Notes: generated from the sequence alone by a model not told the origin. A stretch of DNA of 64,000 nucleotides from Spongilla lacustris (GCA_949361645.1 OX442418.1:1053226-1117225), one strand, 5' to 3'; shown: positions 24,711 through 37,851, counted from the first letter of the stretch. A program made the numbers and translations.

Positions 24711-27145
24711 CACGGCTGTTACAATTGGACAAAAAGGGTCATAATTAGAGCACAGGAAAAATATTTACGGTTCAACAACCGCTTTCCCTTTACAAGCTCA
24801 TTAAAGTTTCAACTTAAGGTTTCCGCAGCCAATCGATCTAATGCGAATAAAATTGCAACAAACGGTAACTAGAACTTGTCTTCTTATTAGATTTAGCCTC
24901 ACGCATCCATTAGCCTCGAGTGGCGCACTGCATTTCGTTCTGCGCATAAGATGGTTCTTTTTAGGCGGGAAAAAATAGCATACAATCACGACTGTGTAGC
25001 TTTTTTTCCGCCCTTATAAGTGTAATCGGTTAAAAAAACAGTTTATAGTGGTATCTTTGCCAGGTAAGAATATGTTTTCAGTCCGTGGTGCCGCGTCTCC
25101 TACGCCCTGCTATAATTATTTGAACACACATACCCAAATTATGAATAACGCGCACCACAAGAATGGAAGTGCAGCACTAGATGATCTGTGCCGAGTGTGG
25201 GGGTGCATATTGCATAGAGGGATCAAAGCAAAGGGGAGAGCAGTAAAACCAGAGCCACCATACAGCTGTATCTCCTATGCTGACAAGTTTCTGGTGGCTT
25301 TTAACATCAACATTCTACCTGAGATCCACCCCCAAATGTTTAGCACCTTGTGCTTAATTAAAGCTCACGTGTTCTTGGGGCAAAAGAGCTGAAGAATCAC
25401 TTCAAGTGCTATGTTCAGCTACACATGCACTTGTAACGTATGCAAATGGTTTCTTTTAAATATCCCTCACTCTATGCAACTTCATATGGGTACAGCAGCA
25501 GATGGCAATCACCCCCACAAGCCTGGATGAGTGTACATAGGGGCATTGGATGGGTGTGTGTGTGCATGGGGGGCATCGAATGGGTGTACATGGGAGATCG
25601 GACATTGGATGGGTGTACATGGGGGCATTGGATGGGTGTACATGGGGGACATTGGATGGGTGTAGTGTACAAGGGGGGCATTGGATGGGTGTACATGGGG
25701 GCATTGGATGGGTGTACATGGGGGACATTGGATGGGTGTAGTGTACAAGGGGGGCATTGGATGGGTACATTGGATGGGTGTAGTGTACAAGGGGGGCATT
25801 GGATGGGTGTACATGGGGGACATTGGATGAGTGTAGTGTACAAGGGGGGCACTGGATGGGTGTACATGGGGTACATTGAATGGGTGCACATGGTGGGTGT
25901 ACATGGGGGACATTGGATGGGTGTACATGGAGGGTATTGGATGGGTGTGTGTGCATGGGGGGGATTGGATGGGTGTGCAGGGGGGGACATCGGATGGGTG
26001 TACAAGGGGGACATAAATATCCCTCACTCTATGCAACTTCATATGGGTACAGCAACAGATGGCAATCACCCCACAAGCCTGGATGAGTATACATAGGGGC
26101 ATTGAATGGGTGTACGGTGTGTGCATGGGGGGGGGGCATTGGATGGGTGTACATGGGGGCATTGAATGGGTGTACATGGTGGGTGTACATGGGGGACATG
26201 GGTGTACATGGAGGCATTGGATGGGTGTACATGGGGACATTGGATGGGTGTGCATGACCCATATGGGGAATTCGATGGGTGTGTGTGATGGGGGACATTG
26301 GATAGGTGTGCATTGAGGGCATTGGATGGGTGTGCATGGGGGGCATTAGATGAGTGAACATAGAGCATGGGTCATAGGTGTACAATAACATGTGGCCAAC
26401 TTCATGGACCATGGTTCCAGTAAAACCCCAGCAGGCCTTGTTTCCAATACCACAGGCCTTGGCTCCACTCAGACCACATTGCTTGAATACCATATGCAGG
26501 AATGGATAGGCCATATGCACTATATGCAGGATGCTGTCTCATCGGAGAACGGCCCGGGCTGTGTCTTTTCATAACAGCCTTGTTTGGGTTCATCCCTGGC
26601 CCCGTTGCAGGAGGGTTTCACCTAGTATGCATCCAGAGTGCAATCTATCTTTACCAATGCATAGACAAATAGCCAATACACTATACAGAATATGGTGTCG
26701 CGGGTGATAGCGCTAAAAATAGCAATATTCTGAAGGCTCACAACTTCTAGTAGAATACGCGGCACCACGAGATGACATTGGAAAATATAGAAACAACCTA
26801 CCGGCTTTACACTGTTAAAATTTCAAGGTACTTTATAAGGGCGGAAACTTTACCAGGGCAACGTTTATCCTCCTAGGTCGAGAATCACCCCGTGGATTTG
26901 CAAGCTAATGCCACATCCAGGATTGAAAGATAGCGCCAGAGATGCACATCATTAATACGAGTAGACATTGTAGAAACTGTACATAGACAACACCGGCACT
27001 GTATCGAAACGGTCTGTACAAAAAGGTCCATCCACAAGAACAGATGTGTTGCTAGGGTAGTAATTAGGTCCGTTGCTATGAAAAAATTTCGTATCAAGGG
27101 GCGTAGCCTTTTTGTCCAAGGTTTCAATGCAATGAAACAGCCGTG
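24711..27145. mobile_element. CACGG-ended DNA transposon, copy 1 (2,435 bp)
   Basis: It begins CACGGCTGTT and ends AACAGCCGTG, with GGACAAAAAGG also inverted just inside both ends. It is flanked by the 4 bp duplication CCAT. A second copy lies at 50321-52712. CACNG termini and a 4 bp duplication fit the CMC group, in particular Chapaev-like elements (family knowledge). The interior has a short open frame at 25048-25392 (shared by both copies), a 20-24 bp minisatellite at 25520-26370 and no recognisable DDE transposase. It is probably non-autonomous. Confidence 0.85.
25520..26370. repeat. Minisatellite inside the CACGG element (copy 1)
   Basis: Tandem units of about 20-36 bp are built on GGCATTGGATGGGTGTACAT. 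They are interrupted at 26005-26085 by a duplicate of the unique sequence at 25455-25530, so the array itself was duplicated once. Confidence 0.95.
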
Positions 27146-27335
27146 CCATACATTGAGGTATGTTTGCCGAAAAGTGAGTACCAGGATTCATTAAACTTTA
27201 CCTATGGTTAGTATAGTTGTAATCTACATTAAATTCTCTATATATCCAACAGTGTTTAAATTATCTCTCTAGCATGCATAGTTCGTCTGCATCAGTCAAG
27301 GGGAGTTGGTTGTTCCTGAACTATATACGCAGGTG

Positions 27336-27595
27336 GCAGATAGGTGCAGGAAGATAGGCGAGGTGCATTTACTCCTTTTGTAACATCCGTTGATGGGCTT
27401 CTCCACAGAGAGGCAGAACATTTATTGAAGCACGTAGCTACCAGCATAGCAGCAAAATCATATGCAGAAACGTATGCATTTGTCAGAGCTCGACTTTTAT
27501 TTGCCCTCGTTCGAGCATCAAGCTTTCGTCTAGTAAAGCGGAGGAGTGGACTAGGCTTTGACAATGGGGCATCACTTCCTACAGTCATGCAATAG
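27336..27595 (+). pseudogene. C-terminal remnant of a reverse-transcriptase element (second type)
   Basis: The frame reads EDRRGAFTPFVTSVDGLLHR, then AEHLLKHVA and FVRARLLFALVRASS. I associate this with the tail of RT-bearing elements in invertebrate genomes, and it parallels the VRANARAI tail at 7180. No RT domain is present. It lies 150 bp upstream of DBF4 exon 1. Confidence 0.5.
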
Positions 27596-27742
27596 GCTTT
27601 AGCATATTTATTTATTTCTTGGTATGTTGTTTTTAAATTATAAAATTAAAAAAAAACTGAATAGATAAAAACTATTTGAAAAATCCGCGCATGCGTAGTA
27701 TCTTACGTGGGCGTGTCCAATGTAGCGCGTAAGTTTGTCGTG

Positions 27743-30700
27743 ATGTCACAAGTGAAGAAAGAAGGTTAGTGTACGGTACCTGTTATTAACCGGGATTCAT
27801 GCCATTCTATCCCCTTCAGGATGCGCCGTCGCCCGGCAGGAGCGGAGCAAACGAAAGCTCGATTTCGGTGCGCATCGATTTAAAGGGAAGACCTTCTATC
27901 TGGACCTGCCGCGTTATTCGAAAGTGGAAGAGCTAAAAGAAGAGCTGCTACAGAGAGGGGCTGTGAGTGTGTGTGTGGGGGGAGGGGGGGTAGGTGGGTC
28001 TGACGAGTCAGGGAGTGTATCAATTATTAATGTATGGGTCACTGGCGAGTGTTGGGTCTACTGTGGAGACGTTTTCGGAATAAGGTCAACCATTTGTAAA
28101 AGTGTGATCTGGGCAATGTTGTGTGGTTGTTGGTGTGATATGTGTGCTTGTGTGTGGTGGGTGTTATATGTATGTATTGATGTTCGTATGCTTGATGTCG
28201 ATATAATTTCAATGCTTTCTCAATGTTGTGTGCGCACACTGGTGTACCATTGAGCCATTCATGGAGTTACTTTATGCAAGTGTGGGACATGTGTATGTCA
28301 TGAGAGGCAAACAATCATGTGACTCTCATGACATACATGTGTATGACATGTGTTTCCCATGCCCAGACGATCGAAGAGTTCTTCCACCGAGATGTGAAGT
28401 ACCTGGTGACCCACCGTACCAAGAGCAAGGAGGAGGGGGGGAGGTCGGACCCATCAACCCTCAGCCCTGCTACGCCAGGTACCACCAAAAGGTGAGAGAG
28501 GGGTAGGGAGAGAGAGAGAGATTGGTGATGCTGAGGTGGTTAGGGAAAATTTAAACATATTTAAAGATGTCTTCTGCTGTTTTACCCTTCAGCAGTGTGC
28601 AGGCATCACCATTTAGTTGGATGGACTCTCCAGGGAGGTAGGCTGTTTCTGTTGCCATGACTACATTGTTGTCATGGTGATATCAGGTTTTATGTATATA
28701 TGTTTGTTCAGTGTTGACTCCGCCTCTCTGAAGACAAAACCACCAATTTATGTACGTGGAAAATTAGAGCATTTTGCACAATGCAGGTACATCTTTGTGC
28801 ACCTCAGGAAACCAGAGCACAGAAGATGATGAGAATGGCTCAGGAGGTGGGAGGAGGGATGGTCATGTGACCCTGGGCAGGTTGCCATGGATTCACAATT
28901 TGTTTGCTCACCTCAGAAGCAGAAGTGTGCAGGTGGCAAGGTTGATATCGTGACCTCAGCCCAGCAGTGGGGCTGCAAGGTAGTCCCTCTTGAAGGTATG
29001 ATGGTACCCTTGGTCCATCCCCTCACCTGGTGGTCTCACCTGGTGGTCCATCCCCTCACCTGGTGGTCCATTCCCTCACCTGGTGGTCCATTCCCTCACC
29101 TGGTGGTCCATTCCCTCACCTGGTGGTCCATTCCCTCACCCGATGGTCCATCCCCTCACCTGATGGTCCATCCCCTCCACCCCCTCACCTGATGGTCCAT
29201 CCCCTCCACCCCCTCACCTGATGGACTCTCTTCACTGCAGCCTTGCTGAAAGAGCTGAAGCGACTCAAGCCATTACCTAGAAAGACAAAGGGGATGAGTG
29301 TGAAAGGTCAGGTGGCCTTAGTGCTTATCACTGGGTGGTCTTAGTGCTTATCACTGGGTGTCCTTAGTGCTTATCACTGGGTGGCCTTAGTGCTTATCAC
29401 TGGGTGGCCTTAGTGCTTATCACTGGGTGGCCTTAGTGCTTATCACTGGGTGGCCTTAGTGCTTATCACTGGGTGGCCTTAGTGCTTACCACTGGGTGGC
29501 CTTAGTGCTCATCACTGGGTGGCCTTCACAGTGCAAGAAAGAAGTTTTACAGCTGTATATAATGTGTGCATATTGTTAGCATACACATGCATTGTAAACA
29601 TGCTGCATACATCGGTGAATAACAAGTGTGAGGAGACTGACATATACATGGGTGTCTAACACATGCGTATACATACATGGGTACAACACGCATATACATA
29701 ACACCCATTTTTGGTACAATGTTGAATGTTATACTGTCGTGCGTTATACAGCTACTCTGTACACAGAGTACATACCCTCATTATGAAGTATGCACCACGT
29801 ATTCACACAGCAGTAGAATACGTGTACAACGGGCGTAACTTTGACTTAGCACTGTGCTTCATGCCCATAACTGATCAGGTCACTTCATAACTGATCAGGT
29901 CACTTCATAAATAATCTTTCCACGTACACCTCACACACTCCAGCTCGCGCCCTTAAGCCTCCATTCTTGAAGGTGGAGGACAAGACACAAGCTTACCGCC
30001 CACTGATCCTCGAGATGACATCATGGCCCTTCCCTCTCGTCCCCTCAACACCAAGTATGGGTCCATACGACTCCTTGAAGCCAAGTAAGGGAGGTAGGTT
30101 AATGTGTGGGGAGGAGGGTGTGGGGAGGTGTGCTAGTGGTGGTGTGTGAGAGCTGTACTTGAGAGGGTGACGTCATTATTCCTCCTTCCCCAGAGAAGGG
30201 GGGAGCCCCTCAGTCCCATGGTGATGAGCACCAGGAAGGAAGGCCTGGGTACTGTGAGCCATGCGGCATGCGCTATCAGAACTTGCACATGGTAGGTCAC
30301 ATGATATCACATGGTAAGTCACTTGATATCACACGGGAGGTCACATGATCACATGGAGGTCACGATATCGTCACATGCGGCGAAGAGTTAAAGGCATATA
30401 AGTGGAATGTCTCCTCCCCAGTCCCATCATATATTCTTCTTCCCCAGTACTATATATCCGATCCTATATTCCTCATTCCTCCTCCCCAGCACCTACAGAG
30501 TGTGCAGCACAAGGCTTATGCTTACGATGCAAAGAACTTTGCAAGTTTGGACCTCCTGATACTGCAAGGCACCTCACTGGCCCAGTTCCTTATGAGGGAG
30601 AGGAGGAGGCTGTTACAGGAGCGAGAAGCAGAGAGGTGCGTGATTTGGGCAGAAATGGCTTGTCTAGTTTTTGATGACTCGAGGTTACTCTCTGGTGCCA

Positions 30701-32217
30701 TACAGCCAGGTTATTAGTACTTACCATACATCTGGTTATTAGTACTTACGATACTTGCGGAAAACTTTGAACCTGAATGCTTTGTGGCAAGGGTTCACAC
30801 AAAAATTATGTAATGCTGGGAGGGGGACATGTATGTGTGTGTACTTGGTGGGTTGGAGAATGTGTTGAACAAATATGCTAGTTATGTATGGTATTCTTAT
30901 TTACAGGTAGTGTGATTGGAATGGGGAGGAGGAGAATGCAGTCACTCCGGGGGTGGAGCCTGATGTATAATGTACATTACCTTTTCTTCCCCTTTTAGCG
31001 TCGTCAACCATCGCCCTGTCACAAGAGAGGTAATAGAGTCACTAACCTCCAGGCCCTGATAACTTTAACCATTCTCTTTGCCTTTCTAGTGTGTTACTTA
31101 TACTCTGCAGGGAGATCCTATGCCTCCTCCCCAGACATCAGATCGTATGCCTCCTCTCCAGACGTCAGGCTCTATGCCTCCTCCCCAGCCAACACACCCT
31201 ATGCCTCCTCCCCAGCCAACACACCCTATGCCTCCTCCCCAGCCATCACACCCTATGCCTCCTCCCCAACCATCACACCCTATGCCTCCTCCCCAGCCAT
31301 CATACCCTATGTCTCCTCCCCAGCCATCATACCCTATGCCTCCTCCCCAGACATCACACCCTATGCCTCCTCCCCAGCCATCATACCCTATGCCTCCTCC
31401 CCAGACAACATACCCTATGCCTCCTCCCCAGCCATCATACCCTGTGCCTCCTCCCCAGCAGGATGTACCTGTGAATTCCGTTGCTTCGCACAAGAAGGCC
31501 CATCAAGACCACACACCCACCAGTATTCAAGAGGCCACACCCACTCCATGCACTCCTGTGCAAGAAACCTTATCTTTGCGTACTTTGTCTCCTCTCAGTG
31601 CTGTGTGTGCTCCTGAGGCCACGCCTACTGCACAACCCATCTCTCGTCAAGCCACACCCACCCAGCTGTCTATTCGATTGACCATGTTTACATTTCCTTC
31701 GGTGCCACAGTCCCCACCACCCATCCCTCCTCTACGACAGACCACGCCCACTCTATGCCAGCCAGTATCCAAATCTACCCCACCATCACTGGTGCATACC
31801 ACACCCACTGTCCCTCACCACACACCACCACTACAGTGGAGCACACCAACATCAATGCGGTCTGGGGATGAGGTACCAGAGACACCAGAGAAGCAGCAGC
31901 AGGTGGGGTCCCATGAGGCAAAGGGGGGCAGACCCCCAGGGGGCAGATCTCCTCTGGTGGACCTTGAGAAGGTATTCAGAACGGTGCCGTTCTCCCAAAG
32001 GTTGGTAGGCACCACGCCACCACCTCTTCAGGGTGTGGACTTGTTGGATCTAGGCGGTGTACGCAGAAGAAGTCCCAGATTAATAGTCCAGAAAGAGAGG
32101 GTGTGTCCAGCTGCTGGCCCCACCCACTCATTCCCACCTCCCTTACGCTCTCCTCCAGTTTCATTGTTCCCTTGCACTCCAGTTCAAGTTCAGAGGACTA
32201 GTGTACCTGGGCCATGA
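27743..32217 (+). CDS. DBF4: DBF4 homologue, regulatory subunit of CDC7 kinase (11 exons)
   Basis: DBF4 activates CDC7 to phosphorylate MCM proteins at replication origins. Exons are 27743-27764, 27820-27962, 28367-28491, 28816-28846, 28917-28995, 29241-29306, 29944-30084, 30194-30291, 30490-30635, 30999-31029 and 31090-32217. They sum to 669 codons, near the human length. Motif N (BRCT-like) starts with GKTFYLDLPRYSKVEEL, continues IEEFFHRDVKYLVT and ends VTSAQQWGCKVVPLE. Motif M is PPFLKVEDKTQAYRPL at about residues 161-175. Motif C is a C-x2-C-x9-H-x5-H zinc finger, C223, C226, H236 and H242. The last exon adds a Pro-rich repeat tail. The start is the only ATG that joins exon 2 in frame (MSQVKKE). 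Exons 1 and 4 are short and less certain. Confidence 0.92.
29030..29222 (+). repeat. Minisatellite in DBF4 intron 5
   Basis: About ten units of CACCTGGTGGTCCATTCCCT (20 bp) with a few longer variants occur. The array begins about 35 bp after the exon 5 donor and ends about 20 bp before the exon 6 acceptor. Confidence 0.95.
29310..29527 (+). repeat. 23 bp minisatellite in DBF4 intron 6
   Basis: Nine or so units of GGTGGCCTTAGTGCTTATCACTG begin within a few bases of the exon 6 donor (AAAG, then GTCAGGTGGCC). The donor region itself supplies part of the unit. Confidence 0.95.
31117..31460 (+). repeat. In-frame 27-30 bp repeat in DBF4 exon 11
   Basis: About twelve units encode MPPPQPSHP/MPPPQTSYP type nonapeptides. 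Most are 27 bp, so frame is kept. This gives DBF4 a lineage-specific Pro-rich, probably disordered C-terminal segment. Confidence 0.93.
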
Positions 32218-32942
32218 AGTGAAAACCCTCCCCCCCCACCCCCCACCCCAATCACGTGTCAGCTGGGCACTGACTCCTAAGCCTTTCAACTGTACTCCGT
32301 AGCCACTAGGTGTGTGTACTTCATGTACTCTGCTTCTGATATTCTCAACTTACGCTGTCCAGTAGAGAGAGATGTGCAGGAATTGTTTTTGCACACTTCA
32401 CTGAGACACCTCAAATGAAGCTCGACTGTATAAAATAGATCACATGCACTACACATATCAGACTGAACATTTTATCTGAGTACAGATGCTTTTAGAAAAC
32501 AAAAACTGATCATTATGACAGTTACTTGTAAGTGTGGTGCCCAGACTCTAAAACAGATGGATTACATCAGCGCTGTGTTGTTGGCAGCTGATGGGTTAAT
32601 TTATCATTTGTAGTAAACCCAATCTCCACAGCAGCATCAGCTGCTGTATATGAGAACAATCCATTTACTGTGATATCAGTAGCCGGGCTAATATACCATC
32701 TAATGTAACCACATCAATATCTCTTCTCCAACTAATACACACAATCGTGGAAAAATTGATCCAAGTTAGGTGATACAGCTGGATCAATCCGGGATAGCAG
32801 ATTGTTTTGATGATTATAGGCAATCCCTAGAGTACTAATGCTGGCCGTGCCTTAATGTAGACACATGTTTGAGAGTAGGGTTTTCCCCATTTGTGGGCCA
32901 AGTTTGCTGCTAGTCTTATCAAAAAATGCCTCTCTGTGGAGA

Positions 32943-33290
32943 AGTCCAAATCACTAGTTCAGAGGACTAATGTACCTGGACCATGAAGTGAACATTACAT
33001 GCCACAACCCCCCACCCCCAATCACATGTCAGCTGGGTACTGACTCTAAGCCTTTCAATTGTACTCCGTAGATGTGTGTTCTTCATGTACGCAGATGTTT
33101 TATTGTGCAGTAGATAGAGCGGAGTGTTCGGCTGTAAAATAGATCACGTGCATCAGACCGAACATTTTATCTGAGTGTGGATGCTTTTAGAAAATAAAAA
33201 AACATTCTGACAGTTACTTGTAAGTCTGGTGTCCAGAGATGGATTACATCACTGCTGTGTTGTTGGCAGCTGATGGGTTAATTTATCCAT
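32943..33290 (+). repeat. Degenerate duplicate of the DBF4 3' end
   Basis: It matches 32190-32600 (TTCAGAGGACTA..TGTACCTGG..CCATGAAGTGAA, then ATCACRTGTCAGCTGGG and onward) with several deletions. It covers the last codons and 3' UTR. A shorter third copy starts at 37943. Confidence 0.8.
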
Positions 33291-33905
33291 CCTTAAACTG
33301 ATCCGTGTTAATTGTACATATCAGAAAAATGTGGCACTTTGCACTCTTAGTCTATAATATTGCCATCTTGAGTACTTTACCTGTTTGGATTCTGCAATTT
33401 ATACACACCCCTTGGCCAACTGACTCCTATTGTAGCCACTGTTGCAGCAAATTTCCCCCTTTCCTTCCATCGCGTCAATTTCTCAATAATACCCGACTTC
33501 TCACTCTATAGACTCTTGCCTCACTGATTATAGAAACAACGCCAATCACTGATGGTCTGCAGCACTGGTCATAATTATCAACCACTTGGCATGTACATAT
33601 ATATACAAATGCATACACCACTAAGGAGACCTACCCAATAACCTCCTGCTAATATCATGAAGTTAAGCGAAGTCATAATTTCATTGTGACATTTTTGTGG
33701 CCAAATATAAAGAATTTACCATTTCATAGCAGGTGAAATAAATCTATCTACAGCCAGTGTGGCGATAAAATACATGTAGACCCTACCACGTTGAATACAT
33801 GACACACAAGGAGACACTGCAATCATAATAACATATACATGTATATTAATATCAAAGCTACCTAAAGCGGTGCAGTATCAGTTTCTATAATGTAACCAAC
33901 TATGA
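33291..33905. other. Intergenic, nothing recognised
   Basis: AT-rich sequence between the DBF4 3' duplicate and the TRIM-NHL copy. No conserved frame or repeat is seen. Confidence 0.4.
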
Positions 33906-33910
33906 TATCA

Positions 33911-36106
33911 TCACCAACCCACAGAATACTGCAATACAGTCTTAGCATATGCAACATATAAATCTCCATCAGAATCTAAAACCAGCCCACATGGCTGACA
34001 CCCCTCGGGATGCTTGATTGAATGGACCATGCTTCCTTGAGGATTAAAGATGGAAACAGAATTTGACTCACAGACAAAGATGAAGCCTTCTTTATCCACA
34101 GCTATTCCCTTTGGGCAATGTACCTCTCCATATGATTTGACATACACCCCATCAGGTGTGAAAACTTTGATTGTAGTTGAATCACTTCCAACATGGATGT
34201 TACCTTGAGAGTCCAGAGCAAAGCAATTTGGATATTGAAAGCCCTGATCACTACCATTTATGGTCAATAGCCAGCTGCCATTTTGATCCAATATTACTAC
34301 TCTGTGGTTGCCATAGTCAGCAACAATCATCCTATCTCTGTGGTCAACAATAACTGATACTGGTCCATTGAAGTGGTCATGACCTAATTTTAGTAGCCCC
34401 TTGCAGCCAAACTGTTCAAACGTTTGCAGGCGCTTCCCTTCCTTGGTTGTCAGCTTCAGTATACGGTTATCGACTCCGTCAGCTACATATATCACATCTC
34501 CTTTGATGAATATATTATTCTGCACTCCCCTGCGTCCTACAAACAACATTCTATTTCGGTCACTATTGCGGTTGTCTAATACATCAATACAATCACCTCT
34601 GCCCACTACGTAGATGTTGTGAAAGCTATCAAGAGCAATAGCTAATGTTCAGCATGATATTTCAACCGGAAAGTTTGTTTAACTTTGCATAGGATACGAT
34701 CCACACTAAAGTCATGAGGACTACCCTCTATATGTTGGCCATCCATTGTGATGACCAGCTGGTGAGGACCAGCAGTCTGAGGGGTGAGGGTGATGGTGTA
34801 CGTACCATTCCCCTTGTCCTTCACCTCTCCATACACAACTGTTCCATCATGTGACTTGGGCCTCAGCTCAGCCCTCACATCCAGACCACCACATGGGTAC
34901 CTCTGACGATTTGAGGTATAGGTCTCTATGTTTACATTACACACTTCTCCTATCTTGACTAAGGTGACTGGATCATGACGCCAAGAGTAACACTGTGTAT
35001 GTGATGGAGATGGAGATAAGCTTACTACACCACCCAATGCAGTGACTTCCTTCATAAAGGAATCAATTGGTAGGGACACTTGTATGTTACTGCTACGAGT
35101 GGGGTACACATTCCCAACCTTCTTCAGGGTGGCCTTCAGTTCAGCGGGTAGCAGTCCTCCAAGAGCTACCACCTCATGGTCAGTGTGGGTCTGGAGAATG
35201 TGGGAGGTCATCTCAGTGAAGCGACCAATCTCATCTTGCATCTTCACAAACTGTTCATTCTGGAGGATCAGAGATGTTGTCTTGGAAACTGAAATGGCCT
35301 CCATCACAGATAGCAGTGTCTTCTTCCTTTCCTCTATGGTTTGGTGGAGCTGTTCAAAGGCTTGGTGTATGAGCAGTGTGGCATTCTCTCTGGAAGTCTC
35401 AACCTGTTCTGCCATCTTGTCATTGGCATCAATGGCACTGGTCAGCTTTGAGGTCACTTCTTGTGCACACACAAGTGCCTCTCTCATTCCATCTCTGTGG
35501 ACCTTTGCAATATTGCACACCTCAGCAATCTTGTGGTCCTTGTGAACGACTAGGGTACAGTCTCTGCAGGCCAGACATTGGCAAGTCTCACAGTAGAATT
35601 TCAACTCTTCTTTCTGGTGATGAGGTTGGGAGCAGAGATGTTCAGTTGGTGTCATGATGGATGGAAGTAGTCTGAGTGACTCTTTCTCTAGTCCAACCAT
35701 CTGGTGATTTAACTTTTTACTGCATCTGTGATTCTCATGGCAGACGGTACATAGGAACTGGCGACATGTGCAACAGAACACCACTGCAGGCCCCTTGCCT
35801 CCATCAATGCAAGCATCACATGACTTTTCACCATCACTGCCAATCTTGGACATGTACCCAGCCACCTCCACTTCAAAGCCAAGATGGAGGTTCTGAGGTA
35901 TAACATTGGCTCCACCCTCTGGTATGGTGATACTTCTCTGACAGGTAGGACACTCCATGTTCTGCTTGGTCCCAGACCTCTCTATCTCTTTATGTAGACA
36001 CTGGGCACAGAAGGAGTGGAGACATGGAAGGATCCTGGGATCTCTGTAGGGCTTAGAGCACAGCTGACATATGGTGTGTAGAGGGAAGGCGCCATTTTTT
36101 GAAGAG
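33911..36106 (-). pseudogene. TRIM-NHL gene with a frameshift (RING, B-boxes, coiled coil, filamin, NHL)
   Basis: The architecture is that of TRIM71/LIN-41-type E3 ligases. A RING starts ICQLCSKPYRDPRILPC. It is followed by two B-boxes (SCDACIDGG.., CSQPHHQKEELKFYCETC), a coiled coil, an IG-filamin domain with GTYTITLTPQTAG, and NHL repeats with ILDQNGSWLL. The frame holds from 36106 to about 34642. A one-base shift near 34635, between filamin and the first NHL repeat, moves the rest (34606-33911) to another frame. It may be a young pseudogene or an assembly indel, since all else is intact. The exon begins after an ATAG acceptor, so an upstream first exon is likely but not found. Confidence 0.8.
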
Positions 36107-36199
36107 CTATTGAGTTCATTACAGAAGAAAACGTAGATTATGTATGAAATTTTACTGCATTTCATCAAATTCTCTAAATGTGTGCTTATCTGTGAGAGG

Positions 36200-36970
36200 A
36201 TCGCCCCCTAGTGCAGTGCCGGAGTAGTGGATGATTTACATTACCGCTACTATCCGGCTGAGACCTAACTCAGTGCAACGGACTACATGTACAGGACTAG
36301 TAGGGCGTAGCCCATCCTTCGTGTTAAGGAGGAAGCTATATTATAAAATCTCGCAAGCCAGACCTACATCATTATTGACGATCGTGGACTTCTCCTGGTC
36401 CTCAATAAATGCATTGTTTAACTGACACTGCACCGTATACGTAATTTACTACGAACGTCAATTGGGTCCGCGCCCAACTAGACACACACCCCAATGCGGG
36501 TTTCTTCAAGCACGCATGCATGCATGCACATGCTGCAGTCGTGCGATCGAGCATTATATGTTTACAACCCGTCGCGGGAACCACCCCTACAAATAACACA
36601 TTTCCGACACATGATTCTCACCCGCTGTTTGCGCTCTCCCTTTCCTCCGATGGTCCTGCTTTATGGTCCAGTTGTGAGGCCATTCCTTCTTCGATCAAGC
36701 TTACAAATTTTGTACGTGTACAAACCGAGGTACAAACCCAAAATTAAAAACGTAGACCGGAATTGACGTCATTCATCTTACTATGAATGTATTTATTGAG
36801 TAAACTATAGGACGCGGACTGGGCCATGGGGAATAGCACTAGAAGTACTTATAATAGTTATACAGCAGACCAAATCATGCTATATATATATTTATTATTG
36901 TTTTTTGTGGAAACTAAGATATTGTGATAAACAGCTAGTACGAAAATATAGAAGTGCCCCGTCATCTAAC
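36200..36970. other. Intergenic, nothing recognised
   Basis: No feature is supported. It includes a TGCATGCATGCA run near 36515 and low-complexity AT sequence. Confidence 0.4.
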
Positions 36971-36971
36971 C

Positions 36972-37843
36972 CATAGATATTAGACTGGAAGGGATTGGAA
37001 ACCGCGCACGTGCGCCATACATTTCAATGCAACGTAGCGGGGACACTCCTGGCAGTTGCTAATTGGTTAGTCTGGCACCTCGCCCCTCAAAAGTTTTTGG
37101 TCAAGTACGCAAGAGGCAAATAAGAAGAGTAGTAAAAGGTAGTGCACGAACTGTGCATCACAAAGAAGTAAGTATTTTTAGAATACTCCATTCCTAAGAG
37201 AAGATATTCGACTTAAAGCGCTCCATGTCTAGAATTAAACTCACCGGTACTACGCCCGAACAAAGCGACGTAAAGGTACGGCGTTACGATAGGCAGATTG
37301 AGCACTGTGTTTTACGTACCACAGTATAACATGAATGCGTCGTACTCGATATAAAAAACAAAAAAAACTTACTTTTGACTAGGTGTGAAACTCACCGGTA
37401 TAGCGACCGTAGCTTTGTCGTAAAAATTCTGAGAACTTGACTACCAGATAGCCAGATGAAAAATATGTGCCAACGGATAGTTAGTTTGCCATCTGTGCGT
37501 TTTCTACGTCCAAAAAAAAATCTAAAAGCTAAGCCTTTAATTCGCGCGCAATTTTTGGTAAATGAAGCTTGAACACAATGAACAGGTCATCGTCAATAAT
37601 GTGGTTGATTGCACCCTGAAAACCATCTGAATGTGAAATAAAACAACCTACAAAACCATGAACTTTATGAAAAGTGTTCCCTTTACCACAATCCACGGAT
37701 ACGTTCTTTTCCGCTCGCTCCTATGCAAAAGTGGTACCCGCCATTTTATCCGTAAAGGCCTGGGGACTTGAACTGCCAGGACTGTACTTGTTGATTGGTG
37801 TTAATTGGTCTGGTTTCCAATCCCTTCCAGTCTAATATCTATG
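36972..37843. mobile_element. CATAGATATTA-ended DNA element, copy 2 (872 bp)
   Basis: Inverted ends of about 30 bp begin CATAGATATTAGACTGGAAG. They are flanked by an exact 8 bp duplication ATCTAACC (36964-36971 and 37844-37851), after which a ninth C matches the element's first base. No transposase frame is present. An 8-9 bp duplication fits hAT or Mutator-like elements; the family is not determined. Confidence 0.88.
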
Positions 37844-37851
37844 ATCTAACC

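Noticed and set aside
25048..25392. Possible forkhead-like motif (KPEPPYSCISYAD) in the CACGG element
   Set aside because: Only a few residues resemble the forkhead start and the helices that should follow are absent; likely coincidence.
35042..35545. Plus-strand frame of 167 codons within the TRIM-NHL copy
   Set aside because: It is antisense to the coiled-coil region; equivalent antisense frames occur in the other two copies.
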